A program made the translations under genes and the position numbers. A stretch of 64,000 nucleotides of DNA, taken from Ectopseudomonas chengduensis (GTDB taxonomy: Bacteria; Pseudomonadota; Gammaproteobacteria; Pseudomonadales; Pseudomonadaceae). The stretch spans positions 372,001-436,000 of the forward strand of contig NZ_FMZQ01000001.1 of the NCBI RefSeq assembly GCF_900102635.1, read 5' to 3'. Positions 50,102 through 58,276 of this stretch are shown here, in pieces. Within the stretch, counting starts at the first letter, position 1. Each line of letters opens with the position of its first letter. The notes under the pieces were generated by a model that was not told where the DNA came from, made no database searches, and was given only the letters and a program-made list of their open reading frames with translations.

Positions 50102-50917
50102 CTACCTGAAGGTGCTGGTCACCACCCCTTCTTCCACTACCTGCGCCTCGATCACCTTCTGGCTGCCGAGGTTGCGCACGCGAATCACCTCGCCCTCGCG
50201 GCCGTTGGCCAACGCCTCGCCGGTGGCCGACGCGGAGATGCCGTCCTGGCTGGCGATGATGGTCACCTGCTGGCCGCGGCGGATCAGCAGGGGCGCGGTG
50301 AGCAGGTTCGGCGCGATCAACTGGCCGGCGCGCACGCGGCGCTTGGCGCCCTGGCCGACCACTTCGTCGAGGTTGTTATAGAAGCCGCGAGAGGCCCTGC
50401 CGACGTTCACTTCCTGCAGTTGCAACTGTTCGGCGGCGATGGTCTGGCCGCGCTCGATCACGCGTGCGGCATGCACGGCCGGCAGGAACACACTGGCCTG
50501 TACCAGGGCCGTGACGCTCCAGCCGGGCGCATCTGCGCAGCTTAGCTCCAGGCGTTGACGTGACAGGGGCGAGGGATCATCGCTGGCGACCGTCACGCCC
50601 AGTGCCTGGGTGCAGGTCGGCAGGCGTTCGGCGCTATTGAGCAGGGTGATATTGAGGCTGTGGCGCTGCCCTTGCCAGGCCTGGCGCTTGGCTTCCTCGG
50701 CCAGCATCTGCTGCATATGGGCGGTCACGGCCTGATCGATCTGGCTGGCGGCATCGGTCTCGCCGTGCGCAGCGCTCAGCGGCAGCAGAGCAAGGAGGAA
50801 AAGCGTCGACGCGTAGGCGGAAAAAACCTTTCCGCTTTTCCCCCAGGCCGCGCTTCGATGCGGAAGGACGGCGACGCGGAAGCTGTCTTTCGATCTTGTG
50901 AATACCTTGAAAATCAA
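50102..50917 (-). CDS. flgA: Flagellar P-ring assembly chaperone FlgA (LfgA-like)
   Basis: Periplasmic chaperone for FlgI polymerisation. The C-terminal SAF/ChapFlgA domain (ARVIERGQTIAAEQLQLQEVNVGRA…GQGAKRRVRAGQLIAPNLLTAP…IIASQDGISASATGEALANG) is unmistakable. No ATG or GTG is available near the signal peptide; a TTG at 50917 behind GAAGAGAG is the best start, giving about 271 residues with an unusually long, basic n-region before the hydrophobic core STLFLLALLPLSAAHG. The longer frame to 51214 is antisense to flgB and is rejected. It is divergent from flgB. Confidence 0.8.
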   Translation of the reverse strand: MIFKVFTRSKDSFRVAVLPHRSAAWGKSGKVFSAYASTLFLLALLPLSAAHGETDAASQIDQAVTAHMQQMLAEEAKRQAWQGQRHSLNITLLNSAERLPTCTQALGVTVASDDPSPLSRQRLELSCADAPGWSVTALVQASVFLPAVHAARVIERGQTIAAEQLQLQEVNVGRASRGFYNNLDEVVGQGAKRRVRAGQLIAPNLLTAPLLIRRGQQVTIIASQDGISASATGEALANGREGEVIRVRNLGSQKVIEAQVVEEGVVTSTFR

Positions 50918-50941
50918 TGTGATACGGCTCTCTTCTGGGTT

Positions 50942-50957
50942 GGGCACGCTTTGTGCT
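50942..50957 (+). promoter_or_regulatory. Sigma-54 promoter of the flgB operon
   Basis: GGGCACGCTTTGTGCT has GG and GC 10 bp apart and differs from TGGCACG-N4-TTGCW at two positions. It lies 41 bp before the flgB ATG in the flgA–flgB divergent gap, as expected for early flagellar operons. Confidence 0.65.
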
Positions 50958-50998
50958 GAAGGCACCTGGGCACAACCTTGGGTTAAGGGTACCGGTAA

Positions 50999-51352
50999 AT
51001 GAGTATACGGATTGATGACGTGGTGGGCCTGCATTCGCGAGCGCTCGAACTGCGCATGCAGCGCAGCGAAATCCTCGCTGCCAACCTGGCCAACGAAGAC
51101 ACGCCAGGCTTTCTCGCCCGTGACATCGATTTCGCTGGCGAGATGCAGCGAGTCGATCCGCAGCAGGCCTTCGCGGCCAGCAGCGCGGATCTCAAGTACC
51201 GCGTACCGACCCAACCGTCGCAGGACGGCAACAGCGTCGAGTTGAGTGTGGAGCAGGCCGCGTTCTCCAAGAACAGCATGGACTTCCAGACCAGCCTGAC
51301 CTTTCTCAGCATGAAATTCAGGGGCCTGAAACAGGCCATCGAGGGGCGCTGA
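50999..51352 (+). CDS. flgB: Flagellar basal-body rod protein FlgB
   Basis: Proximal rod subunit of 117 residues exported by the flagellar type III system. The rod-family N-terminal motif ALELRMQRSEILAANLANEDTPGF and the C-terminal helix FSKNSMDFQTSLTFLSMKFRGLKQAIEG are present. First gene of an operon that runs flgBCDEFGHIJKL plus a LafW-like gene without a terminator. Confidence 0.92.
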   Translation: MSIRIDDVVGLHSRALELRMQRSEILAANLANEDTPGFLARDIDFAGEMQRVDPQQAFAASSADLKYRVPTQPSQDGNSVELSVEQAAFSKNSMDFQTSLTFLSMKFRGLKQAIEGR

Positions 51353-51354
51353 TC

Positions 51355-51783
51355 ATGGCTTTCGACTCCATCTACCGCATCGCCGGCTCGTCGATGAATG
51401 CACAGACCGTGCGCCTCAACACCGTGGCCAGCAACCTGGCCAACGCCGACTCGGCTGCGGCCAACGCCGAGGACGTGTACCAGGCACGCAAGCCGGTGTT
51501 CGCTGCCGTCTACAACAACGACCAGCTGACCCGCAGCGTGGGCATGGGCGGCGCCCATGTGCAGGTGCTCGATGTGGTCACCGCCGGTCGCGAACCGGTG
51601 CGCCGCTACGAGCCGGACAATCCCCTGGCCGATGACCAGGGCTACGTGTTCTACGCCGACATCGATCAGATCGAAGAGATGACCGACATGATGTCGGCCA
51701 CCCGCAGCTTCGAGACCAGCGTCGAAGTGCTCAATCGCCTGAAAAGCATGCAGCAGGGCCTGCTCAAGCTCGGAGAATCCTGA
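51355..51783 (+). CDS. flgC: Flagellar basal-body rod protein FlgC
   Basis: Rod subunit of 142 residues. The N-terminal motif SSMNAQTVRLNTVASNLANADSAAA is the FlgC form of the rod signature, and the C-terminal D0 helix (EEMTDMMSATRSFETSVEVLNRLKSMQQGLLKLGE) is typical. It starts two bases after flgB. Confidence 0.93.
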   Translation: MAFDSIYRIAGSSMNAQTVRLNTVASNLANADSAAANAEDVYQARKPVFAAVYNNDQLTRSVGMGGAHVQVLDVVTAGREPVRRYEPDNPLADDQGYVFYADIDQIEEMTDMMSATRSFETSVEVLNRLKSMQQGLLKLGES

Positions 51784-52460
51784 TGACCACGGTCAGCAAC
51801 AATAGCCAGAACAATCCCGCTTACAGCATCGACGAGGCGGTGAAGCAGTCGGTCAACGTCAGTGACGCGACCCAGCTGGAAAACAACTTCCTCACCCTGA
51901 TGGTCGCGCAGATCCAGAACCAGGATCCGACCAAACCGGTGGACAGTACCGAGTTCCTCAACCAGTTCGCCGCCATGAGCCAGGTCAAGAGCCTGGAAAA
52001 CATGGCCTCGCTGAGCAAGAGCAACCTGGTGCTGCTGGACAACCTGCAGACCCTCACCGCCGCTGGCCTGGTCGGCCAGGAAGTGAAGGTGGCGACCGAG
52101 CAGCTGGAGCTGGGCGCGGACAAGGTCAAGGGCGAGATCAACCTGGAGCATGCCGCCGGCAAGCTGGCCCTGGTGGTCACCGACAGCAATGGGGTGAAGA
52201 AGGAAATCGACCTCGGTTCCCAGGCGCCGGGGCGCGTGCCCTTCGAGCTGGACCCCAAGGCGCTGGGCCTGGCGCCGGGCAGCTACAAGGTCGAGGTCAA
52301 GAGCGACAGCGGCGAGTACCCCAAGGTCGAAGTGGCGGGTCGCGTCACCCAGGTGCGCGTCAGCGCCGAGGGGCCGGTACTGGAAGTCATCGGCGTCGGC
52401 TCCGTGCCCTTCTACAACATCACCGAATTCGGCCAGACGCAGACCGCCGGTCTGCTCTGA
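51783..52460 (+). CDS. flgD: Flagellar hook-capping protein FlgD
   Basis: Hook cap scaffold of 225 residues. The conserved N-terminal FlgD segment (LENNFLTLMVAQIQNQDPTKPVDSTEFLNQFAAMSQVKSLENM) and a C-terminal Ig/tudor-like region are present. It overlaps flgC by one base (TGATG). Confidence 0.93.
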   Translation: MTTVSNNSQNNPAYSIDEAVKQSVNVSDATQLENNFLTLMVAQIQNQDPTKPVDSTEFLNQFAAMSQVKSLENMASLSKSNLVLLDNLQTLTAAGLVGQEVKVATEQLELGADKVKGEINLEHAAGKLALVVTDSNGVKKEIDLGSQAPGRVPFELDPKALGLAPGSYKVEVKSDSGEYPKVEVAGRVTQVRVSAEGPVLEVIGVGSVPFYNITEFGQTQTAGLL

Positions 52461-52496
52461 ACCCTCCTACTCGTTCAATTCAAAGGTCCAGTCGCC

Positions 52497-53684
52497 ATGA
52501 GTTTCAACATCGCCATGACCGGCCTCAGCGCCGTCAACGAACAGCTCAACACCATCAGCCACAACATCGCCAACGCCGGCACCACCGGCTTCAAGTCCTC
52601 GCGTACCGAGTTCGGCAGCATCTACGCCGACAGCCAGGCGATGGGCGTGGAAGTACTGGCCACCACCCAGAGCATCAGCCAGGGCGGCTCTCTGGTCACC
52701 ACCGGACGCAGCCTGGATCTGGCCATCTCCGGCGGTGGTTTCTTCGTCACCCGTGATACCAACGGCGACCTGAGCTACACCCGCGCCGGCGTGTTCGGCG
52801 CCGACAAGAACAACAACATCGTCAACGCCGCCGGGCAGACCCTGCAGGGTTATCCGGTGGACGCCGCCGGCAACCTGCTGGTCGGCGCCATGGGCGACCT
52901 GCAACTGCAGAACGCCAACCTGCCGGCTCGCGCCACCGACACCCTGGCCTTCGTCATGAACCTGGACTCCAACCAGACCGTGCCGGCCACCGCACCGTTC
53001 GATCCGGCGGACGTGAACACCTACAACTCCACCTACACCACCAAGGTATTCGACTCCCAGGGCAAGGAACACACCCTTACCCAGTACTTCGTGAAGACTG
53101 GCGACAACACCTGGGACACCTATTACTACCAGGGCAACACCGCCGTCGGCGGCCCGCAGGCACTGACCTTCGGCACCAACGGTACGCTCACCGCGCCGGT
53201 CGGCCCGGTCAACGTCGGCTTCGCCCTGCCGGGCGTCGACCCGATGGCGATCGCCATCGACTACAGCAACTCCAGCCAGTACGGCTCCGACTTCGTCGTC
53301 ACCACCAACCGCGCCAGCGGCTATGCGGCGGGCGAGCAGACCGGCCTGTCGGTGGAGAAGGACGGCATGGTCTACGCCAACTACAGCAACGGCCAGCGCA
53401 TGCTGCAGGGCCAGGTGGCGCTGGCCACCTTCGCCAATGCCGGCGGCCTGAAGAACATCAGCGGTACTGCCTGGGTGGAGACCGCCGATTCCGGCGCCGC
53501 GCTGATCGGCGTGCCCGGTGTCGGCCCGTTCGGCGCGCTGGTGGCCGGTTCGCTGGAGAACTCCAACGTCGACCTGACCCAGCAACTGGTCGGCCTGATG
53601 GAGGGTCAGCGCAACTACCAGGCCAACACCAAGGTGCTGACCACCAACAAGGAACTCACCCAAGTGCTGTTCGGCGCGATCTGA
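52497..53684 (+). CDS. flgE: Flagellar hook protein FlgE
   Basis: Hook subunit of 395 residues. The N-terminal rod/hook motif (LNTISHNIANAGTTGFKSSRTEFGS), central hook domains and the C-terminal DLTQQLVGLMEGQRNYQANTKVLTTNKELTQVLF are complete. It is a little shorter than polar Pseudomonas FlgE, in keeping with lateral-type hooks. Confidence 0.94.
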   Translation: MSFNIAMTGLSAVNEQLNTISHNIANAGTTGFKSSRTEFGSIYADSQAMGVEVLATTQSISQGGSLVTTGRSLDLAISGGGFFVTRDTNGDLSYTRAGVFGADKNNNIVNAAGQTLQGYPVDAAGNLLVGAMGDLQLQNANLPARATDTLAFVMNLDSNQTVPATAPFDPADVNTYNSTYTTKVFDSQGKEHTLTQYFVKTGDNTWDTYYYQGNTAVGGPQALTFGTNGTLTAPVGPVNVGFALPGVDPMAIAIDYSNSSQYGSDFVVTTNRASGYAAGEQTGLSVEKDGMVYANYSNGQRMLQGQVALATFANAGGLKNISGTAWVETADSGAALIGVPGVGPFGALVAGSLENSNVDLTQQLVGLMEGQRNYQANTKVLTTNKELTQVLFGAI

Positions 53685-53693
53685 GGCTGACCC

Positions 53694-54425
53694 ATGGACC
53701 GTCTCGGTTACACCGCAATGACCGCCGCCAGCCGCACCATGAGCTCGCTCACGGTGCGTGCCAACAACCTGGCCAACGTCAACACCCCCGGCTTTCGTGC
53801 CGACCTGGAGCAAGCCCAAGCCGTCACCGTGGAAGGTTATGGCTACGACAGCCGCCACCTGGCGCGGGTGAAGAACAACGGCGTCAACCTGGCACCCGGC
53901 GCGCTGATGGCCACCGGCCGTGATCTCGACGTGGCGATCCAGGGCCGCGGCCTGTTCACCGTCGAAGGTGATGGAGGCGCCGAGCGCTACACGCGCAACG
54001 GCGCGCTGCAGGTCGATGCCGAGTTGCGCCTGACCCTGAACGGCCGCGCCGTGCTGGGCGAGGGCGGCCCCATCGTGCTGCCCGAGTACGACAGCCTGCA
54101 CATCGGGCGCGACGGCACCGTATCGGTGATCCCGCGTGGCGATTTCGTCACCGCCGAGGTCGATCGCATCCGCGTGGTGGATGTCGATGCCGCCGACCTG
54201 AGCAAGGATGCCAGCGGTCTGCTGGCACGCACCGACGGCCAACCGGCCGAAGACATGGAAGCGCCGGTACTGGTCTCTGGTTACCTGGAGGCGAGCAACG
54301 TCGGCGCCATCGATCAACTGGTGGCGACCATGAGCCTGAACCGCCTGTTCGAGACCCAGGTAAAGATGATGAAGGCCGCCGAGGACCTGTCCGAAGCCGG
54401 CAACCGGATGATTCGCGGCAGTTGA
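53694..54425 (+). CDS. flgF: Flagellar basal-body rod protein FlgF
   Basis: Proximal rod protein of 243 residues. RANNLANVNTPGFRADLEQA (rod signature) at the N terminus and the C-terminal NVGAIDQLVATMSLNRLFETQVKMMKAAEDL region are present. A 161-bp gap with two REP-like hairpins separates it from flgG. Confidence 0.9.
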   Translation: MDRLGYTAMTAASRTMSSLTVRANNLANVNTPGFRADLEQAQAVTVEGYGYDSRHLARVKNNGVNLAPGALMATGRDLDVAIQGRGLFTVEGDGGAERYTRNGALQVDAELRLTLNGRAVLGEGGPIVLPEYDSLHIGRDGTVSVIPRGDFVTAEVDRIRVVDVDAADLSKDASGLLARTDGQPAEDMEAPVLVSGYLEASNVGAIDQLVATMSLNRLFETQVKMMKAAEDLSEAGNRMIRGS

Positions 54426-54436
54426 GCATTCCGATT

Positions 54437-54566
54437 GTAGGGTGGGCTTCAGCCCACCATTGCCGAATGAACCAGGTGGGCTGAAGCCCACCCTACGGGT
54501 GACCGAACACGACGAGTAGCCCGGATGCAATCCGGGAACGATTTCCCCGGATTGCATCCGGGCTAC
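54437..54566. repeat. Two REP-like inverted repeats inserted between flgF and flgG
   Basis: GTAGGGTGGGCTTCAGCCCACC (54437–54458) is followed by its reverse complement (54475–54496), and GTAGCCCGGATGCAATCCGG (54516–54535) by its reverse complement ending GGGCTAC (54546–54566). The second family has degraded single copies at 29681 and 40021. The repeats interrupt an otherwise tight flagellar operon. Confidence 0.8.
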
Positions 54567-54586
54567 CAGTACAAAGGAGACAGCAC

Positions 54587-55372
54587 ATGAGTTCCGCACT
54601 TTGGGTCAGCAAGACCGGCCTGGCCGCCCAGGACAAGGCCATGAGCGCCGTGGCCAATAACCTGGCCAACGTCAACACCAACGGCTTCAAGAGCGACCGT
54701 GTGGTGTTCGAGGACCTGTTCTACGCCATCGAGTTGCAACCAGGTGCGCAGGCCGATGAGGTCAATACCGTGCCGTCGGGCATTCAGCTCGGCAGCGGCG
54801 TACGCGTGGCCGGTACGCAGAAGGTGTTCACCGAAGGCAGCATCCAGACCACCGGCCAGCCGATGGACCTGGCCATTGTCGGCGCCGGCTTCTTCCAGGT
54901 AGAGGCGCCCAATGGCGACATCTACTACACCGAGAACGGCCAGCTGCAGCTCAATGCCGAAGGCATGATCGTCAACTCCCAGGGCTTGCCGTTGACACCG
55001 GCCATCGAAGTGCCGGCCGGCAGCAGCCGCTTCACCGTGGGCAGCGATGGCATCGTCACCGCCGTGCTGGCCGGCGACAGCCTGCCCTCGGAGCTGGGGC
55101 AGATCACCCTGGTCAACTTCACCAACCCGGGCGGTCTCGAAGCCCTCGGCGGCAACCTCTACCGCGAGACCGTGGCCAGCGGCGAGCCGGTCGAAGGCGT
55201 GCCGGGTGAAGAAGGCCTGGGCAATATCAAGCAGGGTGTGCTGGAAGGCTCCAACGTGCAGGTGGTCGAGGCCATGGTGGCGATGATCTCCATCCAGCGC
55301 GCCTACGAGGCCAACGCCAAGGTGCTCGACGCTGCGTCGGGCATGCAGCAGTTCCTCAACCAGACCGTGTGA
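54587..55372 (+). CDS. flgG: Flagellar distal rod protein FlgG
   Basis: Distal rod subunit of 261 residues with the signature AVANNLANVNTNGFKSDRVVFEDLFY and a FlgG-specific stretch after it, plus the C-terminal EGSNVQVVEAMVAMISIQRAYEANAKVL helix. AAAGGAGA precedes the ATG, directly after the REP-like repeats. Confidence 0.95.
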   Translation: MSSALWVSKTGLAAQDKAMSAVANNLANVNTNGFKSDRVVFEDLFYAIELQPGAQADEVNTVPSGIQLGSGVRVAGTQKVFTEGSIQTTGQPMDLAIVGAGFFQVEAPNGDIYYTENGQLQLNAEGMIVNSQGLPLTPAIEVPAGSSRFTVGSDGIVTAVLAGDSLPSELGQITLVNFTNPGGLEALGGNLYRETVASGEPVEGVPGEEGLGNIKQGVLEGSNVQVVEAMVAMISIQRAYEANAKVLDAASGMQQFLNQTV

Positions 55373-55377
55373 TTGCC

Positions 55378-56040
55378 ATGAAGCGCCTGATCCCGCTCGC
55401 TCTGCTGCTGACCCTGGGTGGTTGCGCCAGCTTCAACGAGATGCTGCCCGACGAAGACTCGAGCCATTACGAACCCTTGCAACTGGACTACAGCGTGCCG
55501 CCGAGCACCGGTGGCGGGCTGTTTCGCAGTGGCTACAGCGGCTCGTTGATCGGCGACAAGCGTGCGGTGCGGGTCGGCGACATCCTCACCGTGGTGCTCG
55601 ACGAGTCCACCCAGTCGAGCAAGAGCGCCGGTACCAGCTTTGGCAAGAGTTCGGGCGTATCCGTCGGTATTCCCACGGTGCTGGGCAAGACCTACGACCG
55701 CCTGGAAAGCTCCGCCGAAGCCGAGCGTGATTTCAATGGCTCGGCGCGCAGTTCGCAGCAAAACACCCTGCGCGGCTCCATCGCCGTGACCGTGCATCAG
55801 GTGCTGCCCAACGGCACGCTGCTGATCAAGGGCGAGAAGGCGCTGCGCTTGAACCAGGGCGATGAATACATCCGTCTGGTCGGCCTGGTGCGCATGGACG
55901 ACATCAACCGCGCCAACCAGGTGTCCTCGCAGAACGTGGCTAACGCGCGCATCTCCTACGCCGGTCGCGGCGTGCTCAGTGACAGCAACTCGGCCGGTTG
56001 GCTGACGCGCTTCTTCACCAGCCCGCTGTTCCCGCTCTGA
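55378..56040 (+). CDS. flgH: Flagellar L-ring lipoprotein FlgH
   Basis: Outer-membrane L-ring subunit of 220 residues. The lipoprotein signal has lipobox LGGC (Cys16). Conserved motifs are SLIGDKRAVRVGDILTVVLDE and NGTLLIKGEKALRLNQGDEYIRLVGLVR. The ATG at 55378, 5 bases after the flgG stop, is preferred to the GTG at 55369 because it gives a normal signal peptide. Confidence 0.94.
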   Translation: MKRLIPLALLLTLGGCASFNEMLPDEDSSHYEPLQLDYSVPPSTGGGLFRSGYSGSLIGDKRAVRVGDILTVVLDESTQSSKSAGTSFGKSSGVSVGIPTVLGKTYDRLESSAEAERDFNGSARSSQQNTLRGSIAVTVHQVLPNGTLLIKGEKALRLNQGDEYIRLVGLVRMDDINRANQVSSQNVANARISYAGRGVLSDSNSAGWLTRFFTSPLFPL

Positions 56041-56050
56041 GGCCCGGATC

Positions 56051-57145
56051 ATGATCAAACGCTCACTCGTCGCCCTGCTCCTGACCTGGCCGCTGTCGAC
56101 CAAGGCCGTGCCGCTGATGGATCTGGTGGATATCGAAGGCATTCGCGGCAACCAGTTGATCGGCTATGGCCTGGTGGTCGGCCTGGATGGTACCGGTGAC
56201 AAGAACCAGGTGCGCTTCACCAGCCAGTCGGTGGCGAACATGATCAAGCAGTTCGGCATCAACCTGCCGCCGAACGTCGACCCCAAGCTGAAGAACGTCG
56301 CGGCGGTGACCGTGACCGCGGAAATTCCGCCGTCCTACAGCCCGGGGCAGACCGTGGACATCACCGTCGCTTCGCTGGGCGATGCCAAGAGCCTGCGCGG
56401 CGGCCAACTGCTGCTGACCCCGCTGCAGGGGGTCGATGGCGAGACCTATGCCCTGGCCCAGGGCGCTGTCGTCGTTGGTGGCCTCAATGCCACCGGGCAG
56501 AGCGGCTCCAGCGTGGCGATCAACTCTGCCAACAGCGGTCGCGTGCCCAACGGCGCCACCGTCGAACGGATGATCCCCAGCGATTTCAGTACGCGTGACG
56601 AGGTCATGCTCAACCTGCGCCAGCCCAGTTTCCAGACTGCTGCCAAGGTGGTCGAGGCGGTCAATGGCCGCTTCGGCAGCGGCACCGCCAGTGCCCTGAA
56701 CTCGACCAAGATTTCCATTCGCGCGCCAATCACCAGCACCCAGCGCATCGGCTTCATGGCCATGCTCGAAGGGCTGGAGGTGGAAGAGGGCCGCGAACGG
56801 CCGCGTGTGGTGTTCAACAGCCGTACCGGTACCGTGGTGGTTGGCCAGGGCGTGCGCGTCAAGGCCGCGGCGGTGGCTCACGGTACGCTGACCGTGACCA
56901 TCAGCGAGAACCCCCAGGTCAGCCAGCCCAATGCCTTCTCCGGTGGCCAGACCGCCGTGGTGCCGCGCTCCGACGTCGCCGTCAGCCAAGACAAGAACGC
57001 CATGTTCAAGTGGCCCGATGGCGCCAGCCTGGACAGCATCATCAACACCGTGAACAGCCTCGGCGCCACCCCGGACGATGTCATGAGCATCCTCCAGGCG
57101 CTGGAACAGGCCGGTGCCCTCAACGCTGAACTGATCGTGATCTGA
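56051..57145 (+). CDS. flgI: Flagellar P-ring protein FlgI
   Basis: Periplasmic P-ring subunit of 364 residues with a signal peptide (cleaved near TKA) and the strongly conserved DIEGIRGNQLIGYGLVVGLDGTGDK, IPPSYSPGQTVDITVASLGDAKSLRGGQLLLTPL and C-terminal TPDDVMSILQALEQAGALNAELIVI. FlgA assists its assembly and DsbA usually its folding, although I see no Cys pair here. Confidence 0.95.
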   Translation: MIKRSLVALLLTWPLSTKAVPLMDLVDIEGIRGNQLIGYGLVVGLDGTGDKNQVRFTSQSVANMIKQFGINLPPNVDPKLKNVAAVTVTAEIPPSYSPGQTVDITVASLGDAKSLRGGQLLLTPLQGVDGETYALAQGAVVVGGLNATGQSGSSVAINSANSGRVPNGATVERMIPSDFSTRDEVMLNLRQPSFQTAAKVVEAVNGRFGSGTASALNSTKISIRAPITSTQRIGFMAMLEGLEVEEGRERPRVVFNSRTGTVVVGQGVRVKAAAVAHGTLTVTISENPQVSQPNAFSGGQTAVVPRSDVAVSQDKNAMFKWPDGASLDSIINTVNSLGATPDDVMSILQALEQAGALNAELIVI

Positions 57146-57148
57146 GCC

Positions 57149-58273
57149 ATGAGCATCGTTTCCCTCGCCCAACACATGAACAGCCATCGCGGCAGCGCCG
57201 ACGGCATCGGCACCGCCCGCGAGCAGCAGTTGCAGGCCGCCGCCGAGCAGTTCGAGGCGCTGTTCCTGCAGCAGATCCTCAAGCAGATGCGCAAGGCCAG
57301 CGACGTGCTCGCCGAAGGCAATCCGATGCGCAGCCGCGAGATGGACACCATGCGCGACTTCTACGACGAGGTGCTGGCTGAAACCCTGGCCGGGCGCAAG
57401 CAGACCGGCATCGCCGACATGCTGGTCAAGCAACTGTCCGGCGGTGGCGATAGCGCAGTGGATCTGCAAGCGGCCGCAGCCGCTGCCCGTTCGGCGGAGC
57501 TGCCGCAGCGTTCCTCCAGCAGTCTGCTGGAGCCGCTGCGCGCGACCTGGCAGCGTGGCGTCGACGGCCTGGGCAAGGTCTGGGACAAGAGCTCGGCGGG
57601 CTTTCTCGCTCTGGTCGATCGGGTCATCCAGCAGGAGTCGGCCGGTCGTGTCGACGCCGTATCGCCCAAGGGCGCGCGCGGCCTGATGCAGCTGATGCCG
57701 GACACCGCGCGGGAGATGGCAGCCGAGCTCGGCCTGCCATTCAACGAAGCCCGCCTGACCAGCGACGCCGACTACAACAAGCGTCTGGGCAGTGCCTACC
57801 TGGACAAGATGCTGCAGCGTTACGACGGTCATCAGGCGCTGGCGCTGGCCGCCTACAACGCAGGCCCCGGCCGCGTCGACGAGTGGCTCAAGGTCAATGG
57901 CGACCCGCGCAGTGGCGAGATCGCCACCGGTGCCTGGATCGAGCGCATCCCCTTCCAGGAAACCCGCGACTACACGCGCAAGATTCTCGGCGACCTGGCC
58001 AGCCGTGAAATACCGGTCAAGGACGACGTGCAGCAACAGACCTCGCTCAGCGCGCAGACCCGCCAGCAGCTGGCCAGTGCCCTGAGTGCCGACAGTGGTC
58101 TGCTGCTCGGTGCCGTCGCCGGCAAGCAGGTATTGGCGCGCGATGAATTTAAGTCCGCCGAGGATTCCGTCGCCCTGTCTTCAGTAACAGCCCAATTCGC
58201 TGCCGACGACGCCCGAGCGCCGCGTCTGGCGGCCTTCGCTCAGCCGATGCGCTTCGAGCGTCAGGAGTCCTAA
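57149..58273 (+). CDS. flgJ: FlgJ rod-cap fused to an SLT lytic transglycosylase domain
   Basis: A 374-residue protein. The N-terminal rod-cap domain (about 20–100: LQAAAEQFEALFLQQILKQMRKAS…MRDFYDEVLAETLA) is standard FlgJ. The C-terminal half, however, is a soluble lytic transglycosylase (SLT, GH23-like) domain with catalytic Glu163 in IQQESAGR, GARGLMQLMPDTA, and AAYNAGPGRVDEW, in place of the glucosaminidase (GH73) domain of polar gammaproteobacterial FlgJ. It cuts peptidoglycan to let the rod through. Confidence 0.9.
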   Translation: MSIVSLAQHMNSHRGSADGIGTAREQQLQAAAEQFEALFLQQILKQMRKASDVLAEGNPMRSREMDTMRDFYDEVLAETLAGRKQTGIADMLVKQLSGGGDSAVDLQAAAAAARSAELPQRSSSSLLEPLRATWQRGVDGLGKVWDKSSAGFLALVDRVIQQESAGRVDAVSPKGARGLMQLMPDTAREMAAELGLPFNEARLTSDADYNKRLGSAYLDKMLQRYDGHQALALAAYNAGPGRVDEWLKVNGDPRSGEIATGAWIERIPFQETRDYTRKILGDLASREIPVKDDVQQQTSLSAQTRQQLASALSADSGLLLGAVAGKQVLARDEFKSAEDSVALSSVTAQFAADDARAPRLAAFAQPMRFERQES

Positions 58274-58276
58274 GCC

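Noticed and set aside
52467..54599. 710-aa frame opposite flgE and flgF, and 657 aa opposite flgI and flgJ
   Set aside because: Antisense shadows of conserved flagellar genes.
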